This document shows, piece by piece, positions 46,004-55,198 of a DNA stretch of 64,000 nt (positions within the stretch are counted from its first letter, which is position 1; each line of letters starts with the position of its first letter). The position numbers were made by a program, and so were the translations under genes. The DNA comes from Halalkalibacter suaedae (GTDB lineage Bacteria > Bacillota > Bacilli > Bacillales > Bacillaceae_D). The stretch lies in contig NZ_JAGKSQ010000008.1 of assembly GCF_017939705.1 (NCBI RefSeq), positions 62,001-126,000 on the forward strand. The letters are read 5' to 3'. The notes beneath the pieces are model-generated. The model did no database searches, was not told the DNA's origin, and saw only the letters and a list, made by a program, of their open reading frames with translations.

Positions 46004-46207
46004 CTTAAACTTCCTTCCTTGATGAATAAGTCTTTATTTTCTCATATTTTCAGTCGCTTTGCGAATGTGAACGATCTTTTCATATGAGCATCAACATAGG
46101 ACGAGTCATCAAACATTCGATCCGAGACAATCAAACGATTTAATGAGAATAGTTATTTCGTTTTACGAAGAAAAGGCGTAAAATGAAAAGAAAAAAAGGG
46201 GTCAGGA

Positions 46208-47140
46208 ATGATGGATAGGAAAAAGCGATGGCTCATCTATGGGATGCTTACACTCGCAACGAGTACGTGGGGAAGTGCATTTATCGCTGGGAAAATCGCA
46301 ATTGAAAGCTTTGATCCAGCCACAATCTCATTTTTACGTTTTTTTGGTGCAGCACTTTTACTCTTCCCGATTATGTGGATGTTTGAAAAAGATCGACCGA
46401 AACATACAAAGAAAGATTGGATTTTATTTATGCTGCTCGGTTTAACGGGAATCGCACTATACAATATTTGTTTCTTTTATGCGAGTAAATATGCTCCGGT
46501 AATCAAGAGTTCATTATTTATTGCGGCAAATCCGATGTTGATCATGCTTTTATCAGGAGTGTTTCTGAAAGAGGCGATTACAAGAAGAAATGTGGTTGGT
46601 TTGCTTTTGGCCTTTTTTGGTGTAATCACGATCATAACGGATGGTGATCCGATGGTCATACTGAAGTTTCAATTTGAATTTATTGATCTTATTTTACTAG
46701 GTGCTGTCATTACTTGGGCACTCTATAGTGTATTAGGTAGAGTTGTCTTGCAAAAATATAGTTCGATTGTTTCTACAACCTATGCTGTCGGCTTTGGGAC
46801 ATTATTTCTTCTACCATTTTCTCTTATCGAACAACCGTGGGAGCGTTTCTCGGACAGTACATTATCTGCATGGTTAGCCATTGGACATATGAGCGTATTT
46901 GTGACGGTACTAGGTTTTATCCTGTATTATTATGGTATACAAAAAATAGGTGCAGCTAAGGCTTCTATCTTTATTAATGTCATGCCTGTTTCCGCTGTTG
47001 TTATGGCAACACTATTTCTTGGAGAGGTTCTTACAATTGGAACGATTATTGGAGCCTGTTTTGTTATAAGTGGTGTATACGTAGGGACATCGGTAAAACG
47101 TAGACACAAGCAAAGTCATATGAGCACAAAAACGGGATAA
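46208..47140 (+). CDS. EamA/DMT-family transporter
   Basis: 310 residues with ten membrane helices in two EamA repeats: WGSAFIAGKIAIESFDPATI in the first and SSIVSTTYAVGFGTLFLLPF in the second. Probable metabolite exporter; substrate unknown. Two adjacent ATGs (46208, 46211) share AGGGGTCAGGA, so the start is uncertain by one codon. Confidence 0.87.
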   Translation: MMDRKKRWLIYGMLTLATSTWGSAFIAGKIAIESFDPATISFLRFFGAALLLFPIMWMFEKDRPKHTKKDWILFMLLGLTGIALYNICFFYASKYAPVIKSSLFIAANPMLIMLLSGVFLKEAITRRNVVGLLLAFFGVITIITDGDPMVILKFQFEFIDLILLGAVITWALYSVLGRVVLQKYSSIVSTTYAVGFGTLFLLPFSLIEQPWERFSDSTLSAWLAIGHMSVFVTVLGFILYYYGIQKIGAAKASIFINVMPVSAVVMATLFLGEVLTIGTIIGACFVISGVYVGTSVKRRHKQSHMSTKTG

Positions 47141-47161
47141 TGAAATGAAAGTGGTGATATA

Positions 47162-49453
47162 GTGCTACAAGAGCAAATTACGGCAGCGGAAGTACTTGAT
47201 TGGATAGAGGGGATTGAATCAGGGAAGTTTCCTCTTCGAGAAGCGAGAGCATGGGAATATTTAAAGGTGGCCGAAAAAAAGCCTGATTTTCCTAGACAGG
47301 ACTTATCGATCTTACTCGCTTGGTTGGCAAAAGCTCGCTTTGAGCGAATGGGGTATTTTGATCAGTTTATCTCAGTTTGGGTCGAACGAGCATTAGAACT
47401 CGACTCGACGAACTGGAGAATTAAAGAACTTAAAGCAGAACAATTAATTGACAAGCTTAAGCAATTGCCGTTACCTGCTAAGTTTGCACCAATTCGTGAG
47501 ACCGATAATGGAGCGACGAAGAAGGAGACGACGAGCTCTTATCTTGCTATCGCAGAGCGATTTTTTCCTTATTATGAACAAATCCATGCTTTGTGGAATG
47601 GAATAGCAGAGTCAGATCTTGTGAGGGAACAAGAGGATGCATATCAGGCACTCTCCTACCTTAAAGAATTAAATCTCTTGTTTGATGAACTTGTAAAGGT
47701 TACGCCTGAATACGTTAAATCCGTAAGTGGCGTCTATCATTCAGCGAAGTTGTTTGCTGAATTAACTAAAATCATTCGGCGGATCGAACAAATTAATAGT
47801 CAGTGGAGCGACTTGTTTGTTAACCAGGCGACTCAAAACAGTGAATCGGCTATAGACGAACTAGACAAGATGATTGGATTAGATGATGTAAAGGTACGCA
47901 TTAAGCAATTGTATCAATTTCTTCATTATCAGCAAGAGAGAGCTCGACATGGATTTCAGGCAAAGGACGGAATTAGCTTACATATGATTTTAACGGGGAA
48001 CCCAGGGACAGGAAAAACACATTTAGCCCGATTAATCGCGAAGATTTATTATGAATTGGGGCTACTGAAGAGAAATGAAGTGTTTGAAATGGATCGATCG
48101 CAGTTAGTTGGAGCATACGTTGGTCAAACGGAAGAACTAACAATGAAGGCGATCGAGCGAGCTAGTGGTGGAGTACTTTTTATAGATGAAGCCTATAGCT
48201 TGAAGCGAGAGGCATTCGCTTCAAACGATTACGGACAAACCGTTATTGATACGCTTGTTTCAGCGATGACTGGACCTAAGGCTCACTCATTTGCTGTGAT
48301 TCTTGCTGGCTATCCTGAAGAGATGAGAACATTCTTAAGAGCTAACCCAGGACTGAGAAGTCGCTTTCCTGATCATAATCAAGTTCACATCGATGATTAC
48401 TCGATTGATGAGCTTCTTGATATCTCTGAGAAAATTGCGATTGAAAATGATTATTTGTTAACGAGCGATGGAAAAAAGGAATTAGCCAAACAGATAGAAA
48501 TCGCAAAAGTTGATCAGAGCTTTGGAAATGCCAGAACAGCTAAGTCTATTATCCTTGAAGCGATCTTTCAAAAAGGTGCTCACCTAAGTCTAAGTGATGC
48601 TGAGGCAGATGATTTTGTTCTCCTAAAGGGAGCTGACTTCCAGGTTTCAGATCATACAAAAGATTTGAAGCCAGCTATTGATTCGTTAAATGAATTAGTT
48701 GGATTAAACAAAGTGAAACAGGAGCTTCTATCATTGACTTCTTTTGTTCATATTCAAAAATTACGGCGTGAACAGAATCTGAATGTGCTCCCATTAGAAC
48801 TACATTCAGTGTTCACAGGAAATCCCGGAACTGGTAAGACAACGGTGGCTAAGCTGTATGCACAAGCACTAAATGAGTTAGGATTTCTCAAAAGAGGACA
48901 CTTGATTGTTGCAAGTCGTGCCGATCTTGTTGCAGGTTATGTAGGTCAAACCGCTGAAAAAACAAGAGAAAAAATCAAGGATGCATTAGGTGGGGTTTTA
49001 TTTATAGACGAAGCCTATGCACTGCTAAATGAAACTCAAGGTGATTTTGGGAAAGAAGCGATCAACACCATTGTTCAAGAAATGACAGAGCATGAAGAAA
49101 ATCTTGTTGTTATTTTTGCTGGGTATGAGAATGAAATGAATCAACTTCTTCAAAGCAATCCAGGACTTCGTTCAAGGTTCAAGAAATTTATTCACTTTGA
49201 AGATTATAATGTAGACGAGCTGTGTGAGATTGTCTTGCAGCGAGCTGATCATGCGGGCTATTTGTTAACAGCTGAAGCGAAAGACAGCTTACGACGAAGC
49301 TTAAGTGAAGGTGTAAGTAGTGGCAATGCTAGATACGCGGTCGATTTGTTTAATCAAATGGTCCAGGCCCAGTCAATTCGACTGAGCACGTATGAGGAAA
49401 TGACGAAAGAACAGTTAATGACGATTACTGATGAAGATTTACGTTCAACATAG
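47162..49453 (+). CDS. Tandem AAA+ ATPase of the CbxX/SpoVK type
   Basis: 763 residues. An N-terminal ~230-residue helical, TPR-like region is followed by two CbxX/CfxQ-type AAA domains. Each has Walker A (GNPGTGKTHLARLIA at ~279; GNPGTGKTTVAKLYA at ~556), an EMDRSQLVGAYVGQTEE or SRADLVAGYVGQTAE pore region and VLFIDEAY Walker B, plus arginine fingers in NPGLRSRF. SpoVK itself has one AAA domain, so this is a larger relative, reminiscent of EccA with a second motor. Role unknown; protein remodelling is likely. GTG start. Confidence 0.85.
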   Translation: MLQEQITAAEVLDWIEGIESGKFPLREARAWEYLKVAEKKPDFPRQDLSILLAWLAKARFERMGYFDQFISVWVERALELDSTNWRIKELKAEQLIDKLKQLPLPAKFAPIRETDNGATKKETTSSYLAIAERFFPYYEQIHALWNGIAESDLVREQEDAYQALSYLKELNLLFDELVKVTPEYVKSVSGVYHSAKLFAELTKIIRRIEQINSQWSDLFVNQATQNSESAIDELDKMIGLDDVKVRIKQLYQFLHYQQERARHGFQAKDGISLHMILTGNPGTGKTHLARLIAKIYYELGLLKRNEVFEMDRSQLVGAYVGQTEELTMKAIERASGGVLFIDEAYSLKREAFASNDYGQTVIDTLVSAMTGPKAHSFAVILAGYPEEMRTFLRANPGLRSRFPDHNQVHIDDYSIDELLDISEKIAIENDYLLTSDGKKELAKQIEIAKVDQSFGNARTAKSIILEAIFQKGAHLSLSDAEADDFVLLKGADFQVSDHTKDLKPAIDSLNELVGLNKVKQELLSLTSFVHIQKLRREQNLNVLPLELHSVFTGNPGTGKTTVAKLYAQALNELGFLKRGHLIVASRADLVAGYVGQTAEKTREKIKDALGGVLFIDEAYALLNETQGDFGKEAINTIVQEMTEHEENLVVIFAGYENEMNQLLQSNPGLRSRFKKFIHFEDYNVDELCEIVLQRADHAGYLLTAEAKDSLRRSLSEGVSSGNARYAVDLFNQMVQAQSIRLSTYEEMTKEQLMTITDEDLRST

Positions 49454-49468
49454 AAAGGATGTTTCACT

Positions 49469-49888
49469 TTGTATATATCGAAAAAAGGAATTCAAATTCT
49501 ATATGCGGATACAGATATGATGGGTGTTATTTATCACGCTAACTATTTAAAGTACTTTGAACTTGGTCGTGCAAGTTTGATTGAAGAGTTAGGATTTAAT
49601 TATATGAAGATGGAAGAAGAAGGTTATTTTGCACCAGTTTATGATGTTCAAGCTACCTACAAGAAGCCGATCCGTTATGGCGATAAGGCATTTGTACATA
49701 CATGGGTTGAATTAAATGATGGCATCAAAACCGTGTATGGTTATCACATTATCAACGGAGAGGGTGACAAATGTGTCATTGGAACAACAACTCATATTGT
49801 TGTGAAAAAGGATACATTCAAACCAACGGCTTTTAAGAAGGCCTTTCCAAGCTGGTATGAAAAGTACGAAGAAATTAAAAAAAAGTAA
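49469..49888 (+). CDS. yneP: Acyl-CoA thioesterase YneP-like (4HBT)
   Basis: 139 residues, hotdog fold; the active-site region YADTDMMGVIYHANYLKYFELG carries the 4HBT catalytic Asp (YxDTD..GV.YHxNY..YFE). Hydrolyses acyl-CoAs. TTG start after AAAGGATG. In B. subtilis yneP also sits next to tlp and sspN. Confidence 0.9.
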   Translation: MYISKKGIQILYADTDMMGVIYHANYLKYFELGRASLIEELGFNYMKMEEEGYFAPVYDVQATYKKPIRYGDKAFVHTWVELNDGIKTVYGYHIINGEGDKCVIGTTTHIVVKKDTFKPTAFKKAFPSWYEKYEEIKKK

Positions 49889-49962
49889 AAACAATGTATA
49901 ACGCCATGTCGCCTCTCCATACTAATGGTGCAACACAATTTTAGTTGAGAGAAGGTATCGAA

Positions 49963-50199
49963 ATGGCAAAGCCAGATAATCGCAATGATAATGTAGAGAA
50001 GCTACAGCAAATGAAGGAAAATACCGAGCACAATATCGAAGCTGCTGAAGAATCAGTTGCTCACACTGAGATGACTAATGAGCAAAAACAAATGGTTCAA
50101 GAAAAAAATCACCGTCGCCAAGAAAGCATCGAGGCTTTCGAAGCTGAAATCAAGGACGAAGCAAACGCCCGCGAAAACGGCTACAACAACCAAAAGTAA
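49963..50199 (+). CDS. tlp: Small acid-soluble spore protein Tlp
   Basis: 78 residues: MAKPDNRNDNVEKLQQMKEN...AAEESVAHTEMTNEQKQ, the Tlp (thioredoxin-like SASP) signature. Start at the ATG at 49963 following GAAGG; upstream in-frame ATG 49945 lacks support. Spore-core protein made in the forespore. Confidence 0.92.
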   Translation: MAKPDNRNDNVEKLQQMKENTEHNIEAAEESVAHTEMTNEQKQMVQEKNHRRQESIEAFEAEIKDEANARENGYNNQK

Positions 50200-50286
50200 G
50201 CTGGTTTATTAGTTTTAAAATTATATGTAATTGTATTTAAATATTAGTGAAGTTAGCTATGAGAATGGTTGGCTAATACCGTAGAC

Positions 50287-50326
50287 AGAACCTCTTTGAG
50301 AAATTTTCAAAGAGGTTCTTACTGTT
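50287..50326 (+). terminator. Intrinsic terminator of tlp
   Basis: AGAACCTCTTTGA pairs with TCAAAGAGGTTCT, tail TACTG; the tail is short in T. Confidence 0.7.
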
Positions 50327-50437
50327 AAACCAGTCTCCTTAATATACATCAATGTGTTCCTCAATTTACTTCTACTTCTATTGTTTGAAAAATATTTATA
50401 AAGAAAAAATTGATATAAATCTATTCTCTTACACAGC

Positions 50438-50548
50438 GGACGGGATGGGCGGGCCGACTCCTGCAGGATGTAAAGGGCAGGTTGAAATCCACCGGCGTAG
50501 CCGGTTAGTTCAACGCCCGCCTGCGGAAAGCGTGCCCCCCATCCCGGT
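50438..50548. repeat. GC-rich palindromic element, copy E of the core repeat
   Basis: CGGGATGGGCGGGC pairs with GTGCCCCCCATCCCG. Inside are CGACTCCTGCAGGA and CTGCGGAAAGCG, shared with the core of copy B, and a CCGGCGTAGCCGG hairpin. Strikingly GC-rich against its surroundings. Confidence 0.7.
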
Positions 50549-50704
50549 AGCGAAGCCGATGCTGCTCATCATGGTAATTCTCTCTAGGGGCCGAAAGCTT
50601 GTCGATTGTCTAGAGATGGTTGACTTTGCTCTCAAACACTCACCTTTTTCATCATTTTGTTTTAATATGATATAATAAGACAATTAAAGGGTAGGGAGAT
50701 ACAT

Positions 50705-51001
50705 ATGGCTTTTGGCATTTCACGTAAGCAATTAAATGACTGGAAGAAACAAGCTCAAACAGGTCAAATTGCTTTTATTACACATTATTGGCTCGATGAC
50801 CGTTTTCCAGAATGCTCCACTGTAACGAAGGTTGCTTGTGCTGACCTAGACAAGCTCATTACATGGGGTGAACGGCATGGCCTAAAAGCAGAATGGATTC
50901 ACCAAAGAGATCATTATCCTCATTTTGATTTGTTAGGTGAACGTCAGCGTCAAATTCTAGTAAAAGAGGGTCTAGAAGAACAGTTAAATCGGTTACTGTA
51001 A
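50705..51001 (+). CDS. yneQ: YneQ-like hypothetical protein
   Basis: 98 residues, MAFGISRKQLNDWKKQAQTG...FITHYWLDDRFPECSTVTKVACADLDKL. Matches the short cytosolic YneQ family from memory, whose function is unknown. AGGGAG upstream. nadE starts 15 bp after its stop. Confidence 0.8.
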   Translation: MAFGISRKQLNDWKKQAQTGQIAFITHYWLDDRFPECSTVTKVACADLDKLITWGERHGLKAEWIHQRDHYPHFDLLGERQRQILVKEGLEEQLNRLL

Positions 51002-51016
51002 GAAAGGATGGATATA

Positions 51017-51841
51017 ATGAGTAAGCAACAATCAATTATTAAGGATCTACAGACAAGTGCGACAATTGACGTAAAGAAACAAATTCAAGAACGTGTGACG
51101 TTTTTAAAGGATTATTTAGTACATAGTGGTGCAACAGGATATGTTCTAGGCATTTCTGGTGGACAGGATTCAACCTTAACAGGGAAACTCGCACAAATGG
51201 CGATTGACGAATTAAATTCTGAGCAAAAAGAGCGAACATACTCTTTCTATGCGGTTCGATTGCCATACGGTGTTCAGCAAGATGAGGCTGATGCTCAGGA
51301 TGCCATATCTTTCATTAAGCCTACAAAAGCCCTTACTGTTAATATAAAAGCTGCTGTGGAAGCGGCGGTCGCCTCAGTTGAAGAAGCAACAGGAGAGCCG
51401 TTATCAGATTTCAACAAGGGTAATACAAAAGCTCGAGAACGTATGAAGGTTCAGTATGATCTAGCTGGTCATTACGGTTGTCTCGTTATTGGCACAGACC
51501 ATGCAGCTGAAGCCATTACTGGTTTCTTTACGAAGCATGGTGATGGTGCATGTGATGTTGCTCCGATTTATGGGTTAACGAAGAGACAAGGTAAGGCGTT
51601 ACTAAAAGAACTAGGAGCACCAGAACATCTATATTTAAAAGTCCCGACAGCGGATTTAGAAGATGATAAACCAGGTCTTCCAGATGAAGTTTCTTTGGGG
51701 ATGAGCTACGACCAACTAGATGATTACTTAGAAGGGAAATCCGTAGCTGAAGAGATTGCCGAAAAGATCGAGTCGCGTTATGTGAAGACTGAACATAAAC
51801 GCCAGCCACCTGTTACAATTTACGATAATTGGTGGAGGTAA
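51017..51841 (+). CDS. nadE: NH3-dependent NAD synthetase
   Basis: 274 residues, N-type ATP pyrophosphatase fold with P-loop [11 protein letters not shown], then [55 protein letters not shown] and [15 protein letters not shown]. Amidates nicotinate adenine dinucleotide to NAD. Lacks the glutaminase domain, so uses ammonia. ATG 51017 after AAAGGATGG. Confidence 0.96.
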   Translation: MSKQQSIIKDLQTSATIDVKKQIQERVTFLKDYLVHSGATGYVLGISGGQDSTLTGKLAQMAIDELNSEQKERTYSFYAVRLPYGVQQDEADAQDAISFIKPTKALTVNIKAAVEAAVASVEEATGEPLSDFNKGNTKARERMKVQYDLAGHYGCLVIGTDHAAEAITGFFTKHGDGACDVAPIYGLTKRQGKALLKELGAPEHLYLKVPTADLEDDKPGLPDEVSLGMSYDQLDDYLEGKSVAEEIAEKIESRYVKTEHKRQPPVTIYDNWWR

Positions 51842-51908
51842 AAGTAGGTTATAAAAGGAATCTCTCACTCATATTTTAAAGTTGTATGTTCAGTAGGGGG
51901 AGAGAAAA

Positions 51909-52379
51909 GTGAAAACGAAGATTATTCTGTTTACATTACTATGCCTTTGTTTATTGGCTCTAATAAGCTATATGTTCCTTTCAAATGCCGATCCGGGAGT
52001 TAGTGGTAGCCTAGGTAAAAGTAGTGATCAAATGAGGGAGATCAACGGTATTGAGATGCTGATAAATGATTTCTACGTTGAACCATATTCAGAATCGGAG
52101 CAGTTTATCATTGTTGATCTATCTATCCAAAATACGACAGAGAAGGTATATGAATTTTCACCTTTTAAATTTACACTTGTTGATGAGGAAGGGTTTGCAT
52201 TTGAGAGAGACACTTCAATTGAAACAAAGGGTGTTTTAGGGGGACAAATTCATCCCGAACGCATGGTAAGAGGTGAACTAGCATTTCTAGTACCAGTTGG
52301 AACAAACTATGAATTAGTTTATACAGAGCACCTACGTACTGGACAATTGATTTGGAAACTAACAGTAGATAAGGACTGA
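51909..52379 (+). CDS. DUF4352-type membrane-anchored protein
   Basis: 156 residues. N-terminal membrane/signal helix (IILFTLLCLCLLALISYMF), then an immunoglobulin-like domain with FIIVDLSIQNTTEKVYEFSP, TLVDEEGFAFERD and GELAFLVP, the DUF4352 pattern. Extracytoplasmic; role unknown. GTG start after GGGGGAG; PHP gene follows 8 bp later. Confidence 0.75.
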   Translation: MKTKIILFTLLCLCLLALISYMFLSNADPGVSGSLGKSSDQMREINGIEMLINDFYVEPYSESEQFIIVDLSIQNTTEKVYEFSPFKFTLVDEEGFAFERDTSIETKGVLGGQIHPERMVRGELAFLVPVGTNYELVYTEHLRTGQLIWKLTVDKD

Positions 52380-52387
52380 ATATTTTT

Positions 52388-53230
52388 ATGAGCGGTACTA
52401 ATAGTGACCTGCATATGCACTCAACAGCTTCAGATGGCGGTTACTCCCCATCTGAGCTGCTTCACAAATGTAAAAAAGAAAACTTAGAAATCATTGCTCT
52501 AACCGATCATGACACGGTAGATGGTATAGATGAAGCGATTCAAGTAGGAAATAAGCTCGGCATTACAGTCATTCCTGGGATTGAATTGTCGACAAAGCAT
52601 AAAGGGAAGAGTGTACACATTCTTGGCTATCAGCTTGATCGAAAGGACCAAGCTCTATTAGACATGCTATCAGTACAAAAAAAGCTCCGTAGAGAACGAT
52701 TGGATACAATTATATCGAGGTTAGCTGAAGTTGGACTATTTTTAACGCCAGAGCAGGTATTAAAGCATGTTGACGGTGGAGCTGTTGGCAGGCCCCATGT
52801 GGCCAAAGCATTAATTGATGCAGGCTATGTCAAAGACGTAGCTGAAGCCTTTGAGAGATACCTTGCAGAGGGACAGCACGGTTATGTTGAAAAGGCAAAA
52901 GAAATGACCGTTGAAGAAGCAATCGACTGGATTCACAAAACAGGTGGTGTCGCCATTGTCGCACACCCAGTTTACTATGATTTTGATGATGATATTAAAG
53001 AGTGGGTCAAGATGTTCGGCTTAGATGGAATCGAAGTGTATCATCGCGATCATGATAATGCAGCGGTTAAACGTTTTGAACAGTTAACCGAAGTAATTGA
53101 AGCAGAGCTTGGTGTCACGCTACTACGAACAGGCGGCTCGGACTTTCACCATGAAGACTATGGTCGTGTACCAGAACCACTGGGAGTAACGAGACTAGAA
53201 AATACACTTGCCGAAAAGCTACTTAAGTAA
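52388..53230 (+). CDS. PHP-domain phosphoesterase
   Basis: 280 residues. PHP metal-binding motifs DLHMHSTASDGGYSP, LTDHDTVDG, GIELST, HILGYQ, AHPVYY and GGSDFHHEDYG. Related proteins (YciV/RnaAM, TrpH) cleave nucleoside 3',5'-bisphosphates or 5'-end oligonucleotides. No polymerase or HisK fusion. ATG 52388 has only weak AAGGA upstream, 8 bp after the previous stop, suggesting coupling. Confidence 0.87.
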   Translation: MSGTNSDLHMHSTASDGGYSPSELLHKCKKENLEIIALTDHDTVDGIDEAIQVGNKLGITVIPGIELSTKHKGKSVHILGYQLDRKDQALLDMLSVQKKLRRERLDTIISRLAEVGLFLTPEQVLKHVDGGAVGRPHVAKALIDAGYVKDVAEAFERYLAEGQHGYVEKAKEMTVEEAIDWIHKTGGVAIVAHPVYYDFDDDIKEWVKMFGLDGIEVYHRDHDNAAVKRFEQLTEVIEAELGVTLLRTGGSDFHHEDYGRVPEPLGVTRLENTLAEKLLK

Positions 53231-53279
53231 AAGCAAACAAGAAGCAAAGAACATTACTTTGTTTCTTGTTTGCTTTCTA
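53231..53279. terminator. Bidirectional terminator between PHP and RNase H-like genes
   Basis: AAGCAAACAAGAAGCAAAG pairs with CTTTGTTTCTTGTTTGCTT; the right arm lies in the end of the convergent RNase H-like gene. Confidence 0.85.
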
Positions 53280-53913
53280 TTTTTGTCCCTTGAAGGGCTT
53301 GAGTGGCTAGTTGGTCTGCTTCTTTGTTTTGGGTACGCTCAATAAGCTCATAGTCAATCTTTAAACCTAGCTTGGTAGCGAGCTCCTCTGTCCGGTTTAA
53401 CCATGTTAAGTAGTGCTCTTCATAGCAAGGCCATTCGCCAGAGGCTTGGTTAACGACAATCATCGAATCTGAATACACTTGTATCGTTTGATGATGGATG
53501 CCGAGCTCTTCACAATGTTGGACAAAGCGATAGAGGGCAGCATATTCAGCCTCGTTGTTGTCTTCAATCAACTCAAGTGAGTCGTTCATTCTTGCACGCC
53601 ATTTTTTATGATGCTGTTCAAAATAGATAGCCATACCAATTCCAGCAAGGCCTGTTTTCGCATCGAAACCGCCATCAATATATCCGGTCACATTATGTGG
53701 TTCTGTTTCAAACTGTTTTAAGAAGACTAGTAATTCTTTTTTCATCCAAGAAGAATCATGTTCATCGAGGAATTCAATCGACTGCAGACGTCCGGTTTTT
53801 TCTAAGTCTTCATTTAGTAAGATTGCTTGCTGAACCGTCATCCAATCTGATTTCATAAAGAATGTTTGTTTATGTTTCGGCAGGATGTACGTCCATTCTA
53901 ATCGTAGCTTCAT
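53254..53913 (-). CDS. RNase H-like protein (YpeP-type)
   Basis: 219 residues. An N-terminal ~75-residue extension (LRLEWTYILPKHKQTFFMKS) precedes an RNase HI fold: GYIDGGFDAKTGLAGIGMAI (first Asp), EDNNEAEYAALYRFVQ (Glu), YSDSMIVVNQASGE (Asp) and NKEADQLATQA (Asp). All four catalytic carboxylates appear present. Like B. subtilis YpeP/YpdQ. ATG 53913 chosen after AAAGGGTGG; a GTG at 53922 overlaps that site. Confidence 0.85.
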   Translation of the reverse strand: MKLRLEWTYILPKHKQTFFMKSDWMTVQQAILLNEDLEKTGRLQSIEFLDEHDSSWMKKELLVFLKQFETEPHNVTGYIDGGFDAKTGLAGIGMAIYFEQHHKKWRARMNDSLELIEDNNEAEYAALYRFVQHCEELGIHHQTIQVYSDSMIVVNQASGEWPCYEEHYLTWLNRTEELATKLGLKIDYELIERTQNKEADQLATQALQGTKIESKQETK

Positions 53914-54082
53914 TTTAGCCACCCTTTTCGTGAGTTAATAATTGCAGAATTGTTTATTTCATGATAAGTTTAATTATCGAAATAGTCTATTATTCGTTCA
54001 GCTAGTTCTCTTGTCTAGTATGATTCGTTAAGAGTTCAACATACATGTAGAATGAATTTGCAAAAAAGGAGTAAACGTTGTT

Positions 54083-55000
54083 ATGCCGATTAAAATTCCA
54101 GACCATTTACCTGCTAAAGAAATATTGAGTGCTGAGAATATCTTTATTATGGACGATAGTCGTGCATACTCACAAGATATCCGTCCGCTAAAGATTGTCA
54201 TCTTAAACTTAATGCCTGTCAAACAAACAACTGAGACCCAGCTCCTAAGACTACTTGGAAACACACCATTGCAAATTGAAGTTTCCTTTCTGTATCCTAC
54301 AACTCATGTATCTAAAAATACATCACATGATCATTTACAATCATTCTATAAGACATTTGAAGAAATCAAAACAAAAAATTTCGATGGAATGATTATTACT
54401 GGTGCCCCAATTGAATTGCTCTCATTTGAAGAAGTTGATTATTGGGAAGAGCTACAAGAGATAATGAATTGGAGCAAGGAACATGTTACTTCAACCTTAC
54501 ATATTTGTTGGGGAGCACTTGCGGGACTATATCACCATTTTGGTATTAATAAACATCCATTAGAATCGAAAATTTTTGGTGTCTTTCCACATACAATTGA
54601 AAAGCAAAATGTTAATCTACTTCGTGGATTTGATGATGAATTCTTGGCACCACATTCACGGCATACAGATGTTAGAAGAGAAGATATTGAAAATGTAGAG
54701 GAATTAGATATTTTAAGTGAATCAGATGGAGCAGGAGTATATCTTGTTGCAAGTAAAAATGGAAAACAAATCTTTGTTACTGGTCATTCCGAGTACGATG
54801 TCTGTACACTTCAGGATGAATATGAACGCGACATCCAGAAGGGTCTAGATATTGACTTACCACATAATTATTTTCCACAAGACAATGATAAGAAGCCGCC
54901 ACGCTTACGTTGGAGAGCACACTCGAATCTGTTGTTTTCTAACTGGCTAAATTATTATGTGTATCAAGAAACACCATTTGATTTGGATCATCATAAGTAA
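54083..55000 (+). CDS. metA: Homoserine O-acetyltransferase, MetA type
   Basis: 305 residues, MetA/HTS family. Catalytic Cys142 in [12 protein letters not shown], His in FVTGHSEYD, Glu later. Residue 111 is Glu (ITGAPIE), the residue that in Bacillus MetA marks acetyl-CoA use; E. coli succinyltransferases have Gly here. First committed step of methionine synthesis. AAAGGAG upstream. No SAM riboswitch is visible in the 160 bp before it. Confidence 0.94.
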   Translation: MPIKIPDHLPAKEILSAENIFIMDDSRAYSQDIRPLKIVILNLMPVKQTTETQLLRLLGNTPLQIEVSFLYPTTHVSKNTSHDHLQSFYKTFEEIKTKNFDGMIITGAPIELLSFEEVDYWEELQEIMNWSKEHVTSTLHICWGALAGLYHHFGINKHPLESKIFGVFPHTIEKQNVNLLRGFDDEFLAPHSRHTDVRREDIENVEELDILSESDGAGVYLVASKNGKQIFVTGHSEYDVCTLQDEYERDIQKGLDIDLPHNYFPQDNDKKPPRLRWRAHSNLLFSNWLNYYVYQETPFDLDHHK

Positions 55001-55021
55001 TAAATTTAATAATACCTCACA

Positions 55022-55060
55022 GCCAACGTAGACAAGAAATGTAGACGTTGGTTTTTTATT
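55022..55060 (+). terminator. Intrinsic terminator of metA
   Basis: CCAACGT pairs with ACGTTGG, tail TTTTTT. Confidence 0.85.
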
Positions 55061-55198
55061 CGAATTTCCTCTATCTACTCATATAGATGAATGAGTGAAG
55101 TTTGTCGCGTGCAAACTACTTAAATACCTACGTCTTTTTCCACCGCTAGTTAATCTGTGTATTGTCGATGAATAAGTATGAAATGAGGTGTCTTTTTG

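Larger units (their letters stand above)
50200..50704. other. Gene-free stretch with terminator and GC-rich palindrome
   Basis: Contains the tlp terminator (50287) and the palindrome at 50438. The stretch from 50560 to 50704 holds the leader of the yneQ gene (GTAGGGAG before its ATG). No gene supported. Confidence 0.6.

Noticed and set aside
53930-54082. SAM riboswitch before metA
   Set aside because: I looked for the conserved S-box arms and did not see them; the leader is short and AT-rich.
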